DNA from: Herpetosiphon giganteus
GTDB taxonomy: Bacteria; Chloroflexota; Chloroflexia; Chloroflexales; Herpetosiphonaceae
Direction: 5' to 3'
NCBI RefSeq assembly: GCF_016907925.1
Contig: NZ_JAFBCZ010000004.1
Span: 62,001 to 126,000 of the forward strand
DNA: 64,000 nucleotides
Part shown: positions 34,202-42,188 of the stretch, piece after piece
How the letters are laid out: every line of letters starts with the position of its first letter
How positions within the stretch are numbered: the stretch's first letter is position 1
Translations under genes and position numbers: made by a program
Notes under the pieces: model-generated
The model's input: the letters and a program-made list of their open reading frames with translations, nothing else
Databases searched by the model: none
What the model was told of the DNA's origin: nothing

Positions 34202-34765
34202 ATGGCAGACACACTCAAGATTGTTGGAATTTCGGGCAGTTTGCGCAAGGATTCGTTCAACACAGCCCTGCTGCACGCCGCCGCCGAATTAATGCCCGCT
34301 GGTGTGGAATTTAGCATCGTTACGTTGCACGAAATCGAGTTGTTCAACGAGGATGTCGAACGCGAGGGCTTTCCCGCTGCTGTCGTTGCCTTGCGCGAGG
34401 CCATTAGCAGCGCTGATGCCTTATTGATCGCCACGCCAGAATATAACTACTCGATTCCTGGGGTGTTGAAAAATGCGCTCGATTGGGCTTCGCGGCCTGG
34501 CAGCAATGGCGAGATGCCACTCAGCGGCAAGCCCTTGGGCATTATCGGCGCAAGCGTCGGAGCCTATGGCACAGCACGCGGCCAACATCACTTACGTCAA
34601 GTAACGGTGAATACCAACATGCATCCCTTAAATAAACCTGAGGTGATGATTACCTTCGCAGATAAAAAGTTTAGCGCTGGTCAACTCCACGATGAACCAA
34701 CCCGCAAGGTTGTACGTACCCATTTAGAAGCGCTTGTGGCTTGGACGAAACGGTTAAGTCAATAA
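34202..34765 (+). CDS. NADPH-dependent FMN reductase
   Basis: A 187-residue flavodoxin-like reductase with the FMN phosphate loop GISGSLRKDSFN (9-20) and the P-E-Y-N-Y-S-I-P-G-V-L-K-N-A-L-D-W motif near 80-96. Such enzymes reduce quinones, azo dyes, chromate or flavins. It lies 54 bases before an MhqO-like dioxygenase and an MhqD-like hydrolase, which suggests a role in quinone or aromatic electrophile detoxification. GGAGGAAG lies upstream of the ATG. The 180-base gap before it holds the rsbT terminator and a TATTAT/TACAAT region that could be its promoter. Confidence 0.88.
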   Translation: MADTLKIVGISGSLRKDSFNTALLHAAAELMPAGVEFSIVTLHEIELFNEDVEREGFPAAVVALREAISSADALLIATPEYNYSIPGVLKNALDWASRPGSNGEMPLSGKPLGIIGASVGAYGTARGQHHLRQVTVNTNMHPLNKPEVMITFADKKFSAGQLHDEPTRKVVRTHLEALVAWTKRLSQ

Positions 34766-34819
34766 ATCTTTCATTAGGGCAACCGGGTCGTCGCATGTTC
34801 ACACAAAGGAGTGTTGATT

Positions 34820-35923
34820 ATGTCGATTTTGGGCTTACATCATATTACAATTGTTAGTGCAGATGCGCAGCGGACCGTCGATTTTTACACTGGAGTATTG
34901 GGTCTGCGCTTAGTCAAGCAAACCGTGAATTTCGACGATCCGGGCTCTTATCATCTTTATTTTGGTGATGCGCATGGCTCTGCTGGCACGATCATCACCT
35001 TTTTTGAATGGCCGCGCGCGCCGCGTGGCGCAACCGGCCTTGGTGGCACGCACCACCTCGCGCTGAGCGTCGCCAACGAGCAAGCCTTGCTCAAATGGAA
35101 ACGGCGTTTGCTCGATGCCAAGGTGCGAGTCAACGGCCCGTATGATCGCAATTATTTCAAATCGCTGTACTTCCGCGATCCCGATGGCACAATTTTGGAA
35201 ATTGCCACCAAAGGCCCAGGTTGGACGGTCGATGAACCATTGGCAAGCCTTGGCCAAAAAGCCATAATGCCACCGATGGAATTGATAAGCAGCAATCGCA
35301 ACGAATGTGATATTGCCACCATCAATTGGCCTGAGCCGGTGCCGGAAATTACCGCCGATATGTCGTTGCATGAAGGCTTGCACCATATTTCAGCCATCGG
35401 CGCAAGCGTTGAGCGCTCGCACGAGTTTTATGCTGGGGTGTTGGGCTTGCAACGGGTCAAAATGACCTACAACTTCGATGATCCAACGGCGGCACATTGG
35501 TACTGGGGCGCTGATAATGGCCGACCTGGCACGCTCATGACCTATTTTGAGCGTGATCCAGCCCATACCCGCCCAGTGCGCATGGGTGCTGGCCAAACCC
35601 ATCATATTGCCTTTGCGATTGCCAACGATGATGAGCAATTGGCTTGGCGCGAACGCTTGCTCAGCTTTGGCAAACGGGTTTCGCCAGTCCAAGATCGAAC
35701 CTATTTCAAAAGCATTTACACCAACGATCCTGATGGCCATATTATTGAACTTGCGACCGTTGGGCCAGGCTTTGCCGTCGATGAGCCAGTTGAGCAATTG
35801 GGCAAAACGCTCAAATTGCCGCCGTGGCTCGAACAACAACGCAGCCTAATCGAAGAACATCTTACGCCGTTGGTTATCCCTTGTAGCACATTGGCAGTTG
35901 TGGAGCAAACTCATGCATTCTAA
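34820..35923 (+). CDS. MhqO-like ring-cleaving dioxygenase (two glyoxalase modules)
   Basis: The 367-residue protein has two paired vicinal-oxygen-chelate domains. Each begins with GLHHI (L-G-L-H-H-I-T near 4; G-L-H-H-I-S near 185) and contains VLGL-R-V-K and F-D-D-P. Metal ligands would be the H in HH, later H-H-L and H-H-I, and the Glu in IIELATVGPG. The pattern matches MhqO/LinE-like dioxygenases induced by hydroquinones in Bacillus. AAGGAG eight bases before ATG 34820 decides the start. The next gene overlaps its end by 11 bases. Confidence 0.88.
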   Translation: MSILGLHHITIVSADAQRTVDFYTGVLGLRLVKQTVNFDDPGSYHLYFGDAHGSAGTIITFFEWPRAPRGATGLGGTHHLALSVANEQALLKWKRRLLDAKVRVNGPYDRNYFKSLYFRDPDGTILEIATKGPGWTVDEPLASLGQKAIMPPMELISSNRNECDIATINWPEPVPEITADMSLHEGLHHISAIGASVERSHEFYAGVLGLQRVKMTYNFDDPTAAHWYWGADNGRPGTLMTYFERDPAHTRPVRMGAGQTHHIAFAIANDDEQLAWRERLLSFGKRVSPVQDRTYFKSIYTNDPDGHIIELATVGPGFAVDEPVEQLGKTLKLPPWLEQQRSLIEEHLTPLVIPCSTLAVVEQTHAF

Positions 35924-36536
35924 TCCGATTCTTCAAACTGGCAGCAGCCTCGAACAAGCCACAGGAGCCATGGTTATGGTTCATGGACGTGGCGCTGATG
36001 CTGAAAGCATTTTGAGTTTGAGCCAAGCCTTTGAGCGGCCAGATTGGGCTTATCTTGCGCCCCAAGCAGATAATCATACCTGGTATCCGCAGCGTTTTAT
36101 CGAGCCAGTTGCGCGCAATCAACCAGCGCTAGATTTTGCCTTGGCAGCGGTTGGCCAAGCCATCGCCCACGCTGAAGCTCACAATATTCCACGCAACAAA
36201 ATCGTGGTACTGGGCTTCTCGCAAGGTGCATGTTTGGCCTTGGAATGGGTAGCACGCAACGGGCAGGGCATTGCTGGTGTGGTGGCCTTGAGCGGCGGCT
36301 TGATTGGTGAAGGAACCCATTTGCCAAGCTATAGCACCGATTTAACCAGCACAAGCGCGTTTCTCGGCTGTAGCGACCGCGATTTCCATATTGCAGCCGA
36401 GCGGGTACGCGAAAGCGCGAGTGTTTTCGAGCAAGCTGGGGCAACTGTCGATATGCGGCTTTACCCAAATATGGGCCACACGGTCAACGACGATGAAATT
36501 GGCGCAATTCAGGCCTTGTTGAAAAAGCTGAACTAG
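35913..36536 (+). CDS. Alpha/beta hydrolase, phospholipase/carboxylesterase family (MhqD-like)
   Basis: The 207-residue hydrolase has MVMVHGRGADAES (oxyanion loop), the nucleophile elbow VLGFSQGACLALE (Ser near 104), the Asp in GCSDRDFHI and the His in PNMGHTVND. Family members hydrolyse esters; MhqD in Bacillus is part of the quinone response. Overlap with the dioxygenase gene and GGAG seven bases before ATG 35913 support co-translation. The three genes from 34202 form one operon. Confidence 0.87.
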   Translation: MHSNPILQTGSSLEQATGAMVMVHGRGADAESILSLSQAFERPDWAYLAPQADNHTWYPQRFIEPVARNQPALDFALAAVGQAIAHAEAHNIPRNKIVVLGFSQGACLALEWVARNGQGIAGVVALSGGLIGEGTHLPSYSTDLTSTSAFLGCSDRDFHIAAERVRESASVFEQAGATVDMRLYPNMGHTVNDDEIGAIQALLKKLN

Positions 36537-36540
36537 ATTG

Positions 36541-36740
36541 ATCCCCTCATCCCAACCCCTCGCCCGAATACGGGCGAGGGGCTTTTTCATTAAGTGGTTC
36601 TCTCCCAATTCCTTGTGAACCACGGCTGCTCCCCCTCGCCCGCCGCGGGGGCAAGGGGTTGGGGGTGAGGGAACACTCCACCGCCGACAAATCGCTCAAA
36701 ACCGACCCTTGAAAGGATGGGGCTGGGGGTGAGGGAACAC
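36541..36740. repeat. GC-rich inverted repeat cluster
   Basis: The gap contains a perfect hairpin (CCCCTCGCCCG, AATA, CGGGCGAGGGG near 36556-36581). Two copies of GGGGTGAGGGAACAC follow near 36661-36740, plus CCCCTCGCCCGCCGCGGGG. The words match the block at 4380-4490. The hairpin and its CTTTTTC tail may also end the hydrolase operon. Confidence 0.75.
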
Positions 36741-36767
36741 AGCTTTTTTTGCTCGGTTTCGTGTAAT

Positions 36768-36796
36768 TTGACAAACAAACTATTCTCCGCTATAAT
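36768..36796 (+). promoter_or_regulatory. Consensus sigma70 promoter of tRNA-Pro
   Basis: TTGACA (36768-36773) and TATAAT (36791-36796) both match consensus exactly and have a 17-base spacer. Transcription should start near 36804, about 20 bases before the mature tRNA. Confidence 0.95.
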
Positions 36797-36823
36797 GCTC
36801 CGCGCAACGATAAAAAAAAGCAA

Positions 36824-36899
36824 CGGGGTGTAGCGCAGTTGGTAGCGCGCGACGTTTGGGACGTTGAGGTCGTAGGTTCGAATCCTATCACCCCGACCA
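36824..36899 (+). tRNA. tRNA-Pro (anticodon TGG)
   Basis: A complete cloverleaf: the acceptor arm CGGGGTG pairs with CACCCCG, the D-arm is GCGCAGTTGGTAGCGC, the anticodon stem is CGACG/CGTTG with loop TTTGGGA, and the T-arm is GTAGGTTCGAATCCTAT. The 3' CCA is encoded at 36897-36899. Anticodon TGG reads proline CCN codons. Confidence 0.97.
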
Positions 36900-36902
36900 C
36901 TA

Positions 36903-36934
36903 CAACGAGGGCAATTTGCTCTCGTTGTTTTTTT
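36903..36934 (+). terminator. Intrinsic terminator after tRNA-Pro
   Basis: The stem CAACGAG...CTCGTTG with an inner GCAA/TTGC pairing is followed directly by a run of seven T. It separates the tRNA from trpD. Confidence 0.8.
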
Positions 36935-36958
36935 GTTGTTTTGCTGCAAGGAGCGACC

Positions 36959-37975
36959 ATGCAGATTCGCGATGCCATTATTACGGTTACCAATCGGGCG
37001 GATTTAAGCCAAGACGATGCGGCGGCGGTGATGGAGCAGATGATGAATGGCGAGGCCACGCCAGCTCAAATCGCGGCCTTGCTGACAGCATTACATTTCA
37101 AAGGTGAAACAGACGCAGAAATTGCAGGCATGGCCCAAGTGATGCGCGCCAAATCGCTGGCAGTGCCCCACGATGGCGGCGTGGTCGATACCTGTGGCAC
37201 GGGCGGCGATCATTCGAATACCTTCAATATTTCGACCACAGCGGCGTTTGTGGCTGCTGGCGCAGGCGCAACCGTGGCCAAACACGGCAATCGCGCTATG
37301 TCATCAAAATGTGGCTCAGCTGATGTGCTCGAAGGCTTAGGCGTGAATATCGAACTTGATGCAGAAGGTGTGGCCCGCTGTTTGCGCCAAGCAGGCATTG
37401 GCTTTATGTTTGCACCCAAGTTTCACCCTGCCATGCGCTACGCTGGGCCGGTACGCCGGGAAATTGGCATTCGTACAATCTTTAATGTGTTGGGGCCGCT
37501 GACCAACCCAGCCCGCGCCGAATATCAGGTGATTGGGGTTGCCAACGCCGAGCTAGCCGAAAAATTGGCCAATGCGCTGAGCAAAATGGGCATTCGGCGC
37601 GCGCTCGTGGTCCATGGTAGCGATGGGCTTGATGAAATTTCAATCAGCGCCCCAACCTTGGTCTATGATGTACGCGCTGGCAGCAATCCCCAAGCCTCGA
37701 CAATTAGCCCCAGTGATTTTGGCCTAAGCATCGCCCCACGTGAAGCAATTGCAGGCGGCTCGGTAGCCGAAAACGTCGCCATGACCAAGGCGATTGTTGA
37801 TGGCAGTGATACTGGCCCGCGCCGCGATATTGTGTTGCTGAACGCTGCTGCTGCGCTGGTTGCCTGCGAACGCGCCGCATCGTTTGGCGAAGCGATGAGC
37901 CAAGCCCAACAAGCAATCACAACTGGCGCTGCTAACCAACGTATGCAACGGATGATCGCCGCTAGCCAAGCCTAA
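36959..37975 (+). CDS. trpD: Anthranilate phosphoribosyltransferase
   Basis: Second step of tryptophan synthesis: joins anthranilate and PRPP. The 338-residue product has the PRPP loop DTCGTGGDHSNTFNIST (78-94), the KHGNRAMSSKCGSADVLE signature (105-122) and RTIFNVLGPLTNPA (about 166-179). AAGGAG before ATG 36959 fixes the start; a longer frame would begin inside the tRNA. No other trp gene is near, so the pathway genes are dispersed. The promoter is unclear; read-through from the tRNA promoter is possible. Confidence 0.94.
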   Translation: MQIRDAIITVTNRADLSQDDAAAVMEQMMNGEATPAQIAALLTALHFKGETDAEIAGMAQVMRAKSLAVPHDGGVVDTCGTGGDHSNTFNISTTAAFVAAGAGATVAKHGNRAMSSKCGSADVLEGLGVNIELDAEGVARCLRQAGIGFMFAPKFHPAMRYAGPVRREIGIRTIFNVLGPLTNPARAEYQVIGVANAELAEKLANALSKMGIRRALVVHGSDGLDEISISAPTLVYDVRAGSNPQASTISPSDFGLSIAPREAIAGGSVAENVAMTKAIVDGSDTGPRRDIVLLNAAAALVACERAASFGEAMSQAQQAITTGAANQRMQRMIAASQA

Positions 37976-38967
37976 CGCTGCTTGATCAGGCGGGCCAAGG
38001 CTTGGTTCTCACGCCAAATCGCCAGCGGCGAACGAGCTGGTTGAATCCAGCGATCAAGTTCATTGATTGCCGCAGTGCGGCGAGCTTGAATTGCTTGACG
38101 CTGCTGACGCAATTGAGGCCATTGGCGGAAAGCATGCAAACGGCCACTAACCGTCGTCCAGCGGCGGCGCACAAGCGCCTGAGCACAAGCTAAACCATCG
38201 TAGGCCAGCATCAAGGCCAAATCACGGGCCAACAACGGCGTTGGCCAACACCTCAGAATCGCCCGCCAGCGATTGCGGGCAATCAGCCAATCTTTGAACG
38301 GCGAACCTTCGCCACCAGTTGCCGAGTAGATATGCCGCGCAACGGCCTGGGGTGCAAGCACGGTTTGCCATTCGCGCAACTGCAAACGCCACGCCAAATC
38401 AACATCTTCCAAATAGGCAAAATAGCCTTCATCAAAGATGCCAACATCGGCTAAAGCGGCGCGCCGATAGGCCACCGCACCACCACTGCCACCCCAAATT
38501 GGATAGGGCTGCTGCGCCAATTGAGCGACTGGCTGCAATAAACCTGCATCAGTTGCCACCCCATCACGATAGAGCTGAATCCCAGCCGAGGCGATAATGG
38601 TAGGCTGATGGGCAAAGGTCAGCACGCCAGCGCTGGCAGCGAGGGTTGGCTGCTGTTCAAACGGCGCTAAAATAGCTGCAATAAAATTTGGCTCAACGAT
38701 TGCATCATTATTCAACAACAGCAATACATCGCCACGCGCCACGTGTAAGCCAACATTGACCCCGCCGCTAAACCCACGATTCTTGGGTAGTGCCAGCAAA
38801 CGCACGTGCGGATAGTGTTGATGCAGCCAAGCCGTCGAACCATCGTGCGAGCCATTATCCACCACCAGCACTTCAATCGAAGCATCGCACTGAGGCAATA
38901 AGGCATTCAGGCAATCGGCCAGCAGCGCGCGGCCATTCCAATTTAAAATAATGACAGAACACTTCAT
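37972..38967 (-). CDS. Family 2 glycosyltransferase
   Basis: A 331-residue GT-A fold enzyme with VIILNWNG at the N-terminus, VLVVDNGSHDGS (UDP-binding Asp), LPKNRGFSGGVNVGL, the metal-binding LLLLNNDAIVEP and the acceptor-site GYFAYLEDVDLAWRL. This resembles rhamnosyl- or galactofuranosyl-transferases that decorate surface polysaccharide. The ATG lies nine bases after a hairpin-plus-T-tract that ends the upstream gene and has no ribosome site. An in-frame TTG at 39000 lies within that hairpin region. The stop overlaps trpD convergently by four bases. Confidence 0.87.
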   Translation of the reverse strand: MKCSVIILNWNGRALLADCLNALLPQCDASIEVLVVDNGSHDGSTAWLHQHYPHVRLLALPKNRGFSGGVNVGLHVARGDVLLLLNNDAIVEPNFIAAILAPFEQQPTLAASAGVLTFAHQPTIIASAGIQLYRDGVATDAGLLQPVAQLAQQPYPIWGGSGGAVAYRRAALADVGIFDEGYFAYLEDVDLAWRLQLREWQTVLAPQAVARHIYSATGGEGSPFKDWLIARNRWRAILRCWPTPLLARDLALMLAYDGLACAQALVRRRWTTVSGRLHAFRQWPQLRQQRQAIQARRTAAINELDRWIQPARSPLAIWRENQALARLIKQR

Positions 38968-38970
38968 ATA

Positions 38971-38996
38971 AAAAAAGCGATTGGTTGCCCAATCGC
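38971..38996 (-). terminator. Intrinsic terminator, gene start right behind it
   Basis: An 8-bp stem GCGATTGG/CCAATCGC with a four-base loop is followed on the minus strand by a T7 run. It closes the FtsB-like gene, and the GT2 ATG follows within ten bases. Confidence 0.85.
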
Positions 38997-39012
38997 TCAA
39001 TCCTTAGTATGC

Positions 39013-39468
39013 TTACGAATCAAAGAGCACGGCCAACCACCGCCGCCAATTGGGCGTTGGATCAGCTGGCGGCAGCACAACTGGCTCGGCTGCTGGTTCG
39101 TCTAGCGTTATGCTTGGCGAAATTGTCAGGGTTGGCGTAACCACGCTGACATGGAGCACCACATCGCCAGGCTTGGCCATGTCGAGCATATCGCGGGCAG
39201 CCAGTTCAATCGCTGCATCGGAGCGCACATAGGCGGCGCGATCACGCAAGCTTTGGCTTTCGGCGGTTAAGCGCGCGTTTTCGGCCTCCAAGGCTTGGGC
39301 TTGCTGCTCCATGGTATAGCCTTGAACGACCAAGCTGCCAAACAGCACCATGAGATACAGCGCAAACGCAGCTAAGCCCCACGTTACCACGAGCGTTGCG
39401 CCGCTACGCAATTGGGTTGGTTGCGGAATTTGGGGTTTACGCCACTGTGGCCAGCGCCAACGAGCCAT
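39013..39468 (-). CDS. FtsB/DivIC-like septum formation protein
   Basis: The 151-residue protein has a basic Pro-rich N-terminus, one membrane helix (about 25-48), a coiled coil (TMEQQAQALEAENARLTAESQSLRDR, about 52-77), and the ARDMLDMAKPGDVV motif that resembles the end of the FtsB/DivIC domain. Such bitopic proteins bridge the FtsQ and FtsL parts of the divisome. The C-terminal 45 residues form a Pro-rich tail with an aromatic end. GAGGAGGG precedes the ATG. Confidence 0.75.
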   Translation of the reverse strand: MARWRWPQWRKPQIPQPTQLRSGATLVVTWGLAAFALYLMVLFGSLVVQGYTMEQQAQALEAENARLTAESQSLRDRAAYVRSDAAIELAARDMLDMAKPGDVVLHVSVVTPTLTISPSITLDEPAAEPVVLPPADPTPNWRRWLAVLFDS

Positions 39469-39570
39469 AACACCCTCCTCAATCGATAAAGAGCAGCGTT
39501 AGCCTAGCACAATGGTTTGGCAAAATCAGCCAACCATGATGACAAATTGCTAACAACGCTGCTTGAGGAA

Positions 39571-40008
39571 TTAAACTCCGCTTGGTTCTTCGTTTAAGCG
39601 TGAGCGTGGTGCATCGAGCAACAATGGCTCATCGATATTGGATGTCATGCTGCTTTGGCCACGGAACAAGCCGCCTGGCTCGATGTGTAACGAAGCGGCG
39701 GTAATATCGCCCCAAACCTTGCCTGAAGGCGAGATTTCGAGTTGCTCGGTTGCGACAACTTGGCCTTTGACAGCGCCTGAAACGTGGATATTTTGGGCCT
39801 TGAGCGTCGCAATCACGCGGCCAGTTGAGCCAACAATCAAATTGCCAAGCACCTCGATTTCGCCCTCAACAGAGCCATCAACCCGCACGTTGCCGTCGGA
39901 TTTGAGGGTTCCAACAAAGGTGGTATTGGCTCCAATCACGGTTTCTGGCTTGCCGGTTGGTGATTGAGCGATTGGTTGTACCACTTTTTTGTTGCCGAAT
40001 AAGCTCAT
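39571..40008 (-). CDS. Bactofilin
   Basis: A 145-residue polymer-forming cytoskeletal protein. The central domain (about 22-115) is a right-handed beta helix of short hydrophobic repeats (NTTFVGTLKSDGNVRVDGSVEGEIEVLGNLIVG). It is flanked by disordered Pro/Ser tails, including a membrane-directing N-terminus. Bactofilins build non-nucleotide filaments that set local cell shape or place wall enzymes. AGGAGG lies before the ATG. The start overlaps the upstream DUF4446 gene by four bases, so the two are made together. Confidence 0.92.
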   Translation of the reverse strand: MSLFGNKKVVQPIAQSPTGKPETVIGANTTFVGTLKSDGNVRVDGSVEGEIEVLGNLIVGSTGRVIATLKAQNIHVSGAVKGQVVATEQLEISPSGKVWGDITAASLHIEPGGLFRGQSSMTSNIDEPLLLDAPRSRLNEEPSGV

Positions 40009-40535
40009 GAATTGCCTCCTGTTGTAGCGGGTAGAGCTGCTGATTCCGGTGCATCGAATTGCCCAAGCGCTTGCGCGATTGACGCAACTTCTTCTTCGGA
40101 AAGCGTATGGGTCGATTGGCCGCGTTGCACGGCTTTGGCGTAGGTGCGCACACCTGAGCGACTATAAATACTACTCAGGACAACCCCGGTTTGTTCGCCA
40201 TCAAGCAGTGCCAACGCATAGCTTTGATCGCCACCAACGTCGCCAAATGGATTAAAACGCACCAGCCCAACATGATGCAGGCTGCTGCGGCCCAAACGCC
40301 GAACTTCACGTTCGAGGGTGGTTATTTGATCATCGTGATGCGCAACTTGCAGCGAGCGTTGCAGCCAAATATCTTCAAGATGTTCAGCATCAACGCCTTT
40401 GGTGAGGGCAGTATACCGTTGATCGGTGGCACGCAGACGTTTGCTTAAACGCCCAATCCAGACCAGCAAGCCAATAATCAATAGGCTGCTGCCGATCCAG
40501 AGATAGAAGCCATAGGTTGTCCAAAAAGCTATCAA
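40005..40535 (-). CDS. DUF4446 family membrane protein
   Basis: The 176-residue product has one N-terminal helix (about 8-28), a coiled-coil stretch with HDDQITTLEREVRRL, and the DUF4446 core VGLVRFNPFGDVGGDQSYALALLDGEQTGVVLSSIYSR. Function is unknown. Pairing with bactofilin suggests a membrane partner of the filament. A TTG at 40535 preceded by GAGG is the likely start. The downstream ATGA overlap couples translation to bactofilin. Confidence 0.85.
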   Translation of the reverse strand: MIAFWTTYGFYLWIGSSLLIIGLLVWIGRLSKRLRATDQRYTALTKGVDAEHLEDIWLQRSLQVAHHDDQITTLEREVRRLGRSSLHHVGLVRFNPFGDVGGDQSYALALLDGEQTGVVLSSIYSRSGVRTYAKAVQRGQSTHTLSEEEVASIAQALGQFDAPESAALPATTGGNS

Positions 40536-40609
40536 GGATATGCCTCGTCTTCAAAACTGCCTTCCATTATAAACGAGGCTATCACCCTCACGCAAACGAC
40601 AACCAAGAA

Positions 40610-40855
40610 CAAAGGATGAAGGATGAAGGATGAGGGATGAAAGTAAAGGCAGAAGGCAAAAATCAGAAGTTAGAAAAAAAGGTAAAAGGGAATAGTAAAT
40701 AATCAAATTAATCTGTGGCCAACGGAAAGGATGAAGGATGAGGGATGAGGGATGAGGGATGAAAATTGACATTCGTGCAATTCGTGCAATTCGTGGCTAA
40801 AAACGTCCTTCGCGATCTTCGCGGTTTCAATCCTTCGTGCGCTTCGTGGATCAAC
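40610..40855. repeat. Intergenic word-repeat block
   Basis: Words here are AAGGATGAAGGATGAAGGAT, AGGCAGAAGGCAAAAATCAG, GGATGAGGGATGAGGGATGA, TTCGTGCAATTCGTGCAATT and CCTTCGCGATCTTCGCGG. All but the TTCGTGCAATTC triplet occur in other gaps of the window. The remaining bases before the next gene hold no supported feature. Confidence 0.75.
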
Positions 40856-40931
40856 ATTTACATGCGCTTATTTTGCATAACTTAGCGAAATCGGCTAGCA
40901 TGGAGTGCTGACTTATGCTAGGAGTTTGGGT

Positions 40932-41912
40932 ATGTTGCCACCAGCCTTGCGGGTTGCCTTGGAACGGGAATTAACGGGCACTGATCAAAAGCGGTTGGCC
41001 ACGGCTGCGAGCGGGCTTTCCGAGCGCTATCGCGAAGGCCATAGCCGCACAACCGCGCCATTTGTGCAAAATGCCGCCGATGTGTTGGCCTACGCCGCCA
41101 CGCGCATGCCCGCAACCCTTGGCGCGCTCAAGGCTGCTTGTAGCGAAATTGCCCAACGCCAACCAAATTTCAAACCGCAAACCCAGCTTGATCTTGGGGC
41201 CGGAACTGGCGCAGCAACCTGGGCCGCCAGCCTCGTGTGGCCAACGCTTCAGCAGCATCATTTACTCGAACGCGAAAGCACAATGCTCCAATTAGGCCAA
41301 CGCTTGATGCAAGCAGGCCCAAGCTCGTTGCAAAAGGCCGCTTGGCAACAAGCCAATTTGCCCAATTCGAGCAATGTGGGCAGCTATGATTTGGTTACGA
41401 TTGGCTATGTGTTGGGTGAATTAAACGCAACCCAACGCCAGCAATTATTTGCTCAAGCCTGGCAAGCCACCAGCGGCAGCTTATTAATTGTGGAGCCAGG
41501 AACGCCGCGCGGCTTTGAATTGATTTTGGCAGCGCGTGAGTTTTTGCTTGGCCAGCAAGCCCATTTAATTGCACCCTGCCCACATCAAACAACCTGCCCA
41601 ATGCAAACCAATGATTGGTGCCATTTTGCCACGCGGATTGAGCGCACCCGCTTTCATCGCAGCCTCAAAGGCGCAGAGCTGGGCTACGAAGATGAAAAAT
41701 GGAGCTATATCGCAGTTAGTCGCCAGCCAACCCAGCCAGCGCCAGCGCGAATCATTCGCCATCCTTTTCAGCAACCACAGCGCATTCAATTGCAACTGTG
41801 CACCCCCCAAGGATTGATCAACACAACGATCAATAAACGTGATGCTCAATGGAAAGCAGCGCGCAAAGCAGAATGGGGCGATAGCTTCGAGCCACATCTA
41901 GCACAAGATTAA
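40932..41912 (+). CDS. Rsm22-like small-subunit rRNA methyltransferase
   Basis: The 326-residue protein has a helical N-terminus (RLATAASGLSERYREGH) and a SAM-binding domain with LDLGAGTGAATWAA (about 85-98). The family's Cys motif CPHQTTCPMQTNDWCHF (near 216-232) may hold an Fe-S cluster, followed by R-x-R-F-H-R. Rsm22 proteins are linked to mitochondrial and bacterial small ribosomal subunits; the exact target is unsettled. AGGAG seven bases before ATG 40932 decides the start. Confidence 0.85.
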   Translation: MLPPALRVALERELTGTDQKRLATAASGLSERYREGHSRTTAPFVQNAADVLAYAATRMPATLGALKAACSEIAQRQPNFKPQTQLDLGAGTGAATWAASLVWPTLQQHHLLERESTMLQLGQRLMQAGPSSLQKAAWQQANLPNSSNVGSYDLVTIGYVLGELNATQRQQLFAQAWQATSGSLLIVEPGTPRGFELILAAREFLLGQQAHLIAPCPHQTTCPMQTNDWCHFATRIERTRFHRSLKGAELGYEDEKWSYIAVSRQPTQPAPARIIRHPFQQPQRIQLQLCTPQGLINTTINKRDAQWKAARKAEWGDSFEPHLAQD

Positions 41913-41958
41913 CATTAATTGATTGAAAAACTAGCGAACGTAGCCCCGTAGAGCGTGC

Positions 41959-42112
41959 TATACTGTTTAAGGTATCAGCACATTGCACAGCTTCATTAAC
42001 CCTGCTGAATTCCAGCACAAGCTCACGCCCATTGGTGGCCGAATCGGCCCTTGGCGCATGTGCTTTTTACCCTTGAAACAAGCCAAGCCTTGCTTGCGTT
42101 TCAAGCTTTTTT
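41959..42112 (+). ncRNA. Candidate structured leader or small RNA with two terminator-like hairpins
   Basis: An extended -10 element (TGCTATACT, box at 41959-41964) is followed about 50 bases later by a nested hairpin. Its pairings are GCACA 42015-42019 with TGTGC 42059-42063, CGCC with GGCG, and an inner GGCCG with CGGCC. It is followed by TTTTT. A second hairpin pairs CTTGAAACAAGC (42072-42083) with GCTTGCGTTTCAAG (42092-42105) and is followed by TTTTTT. The next gene, an A-type Fe-S carrier, starts 76 bases later. This may be a short independent RNA or an attenuated leader. No known riboswitch class is recognised. Confidence 0.5.
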
Positions 42113-42188
42113 CAAGTATGCTACAGGGAAGCAAATGCCATTTGAAGGCATGTTGTCAACCTGATTTTCCGGTACAGGAGGCTCTCAA

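Noticed and set aside
36839-36958. Longer N-terminus for TrpD
   Set aside because: It would start inside tRNA-Pro and cross its terminator; ATG 36959 has a clear ribosome site and gives the normal TrpD start.
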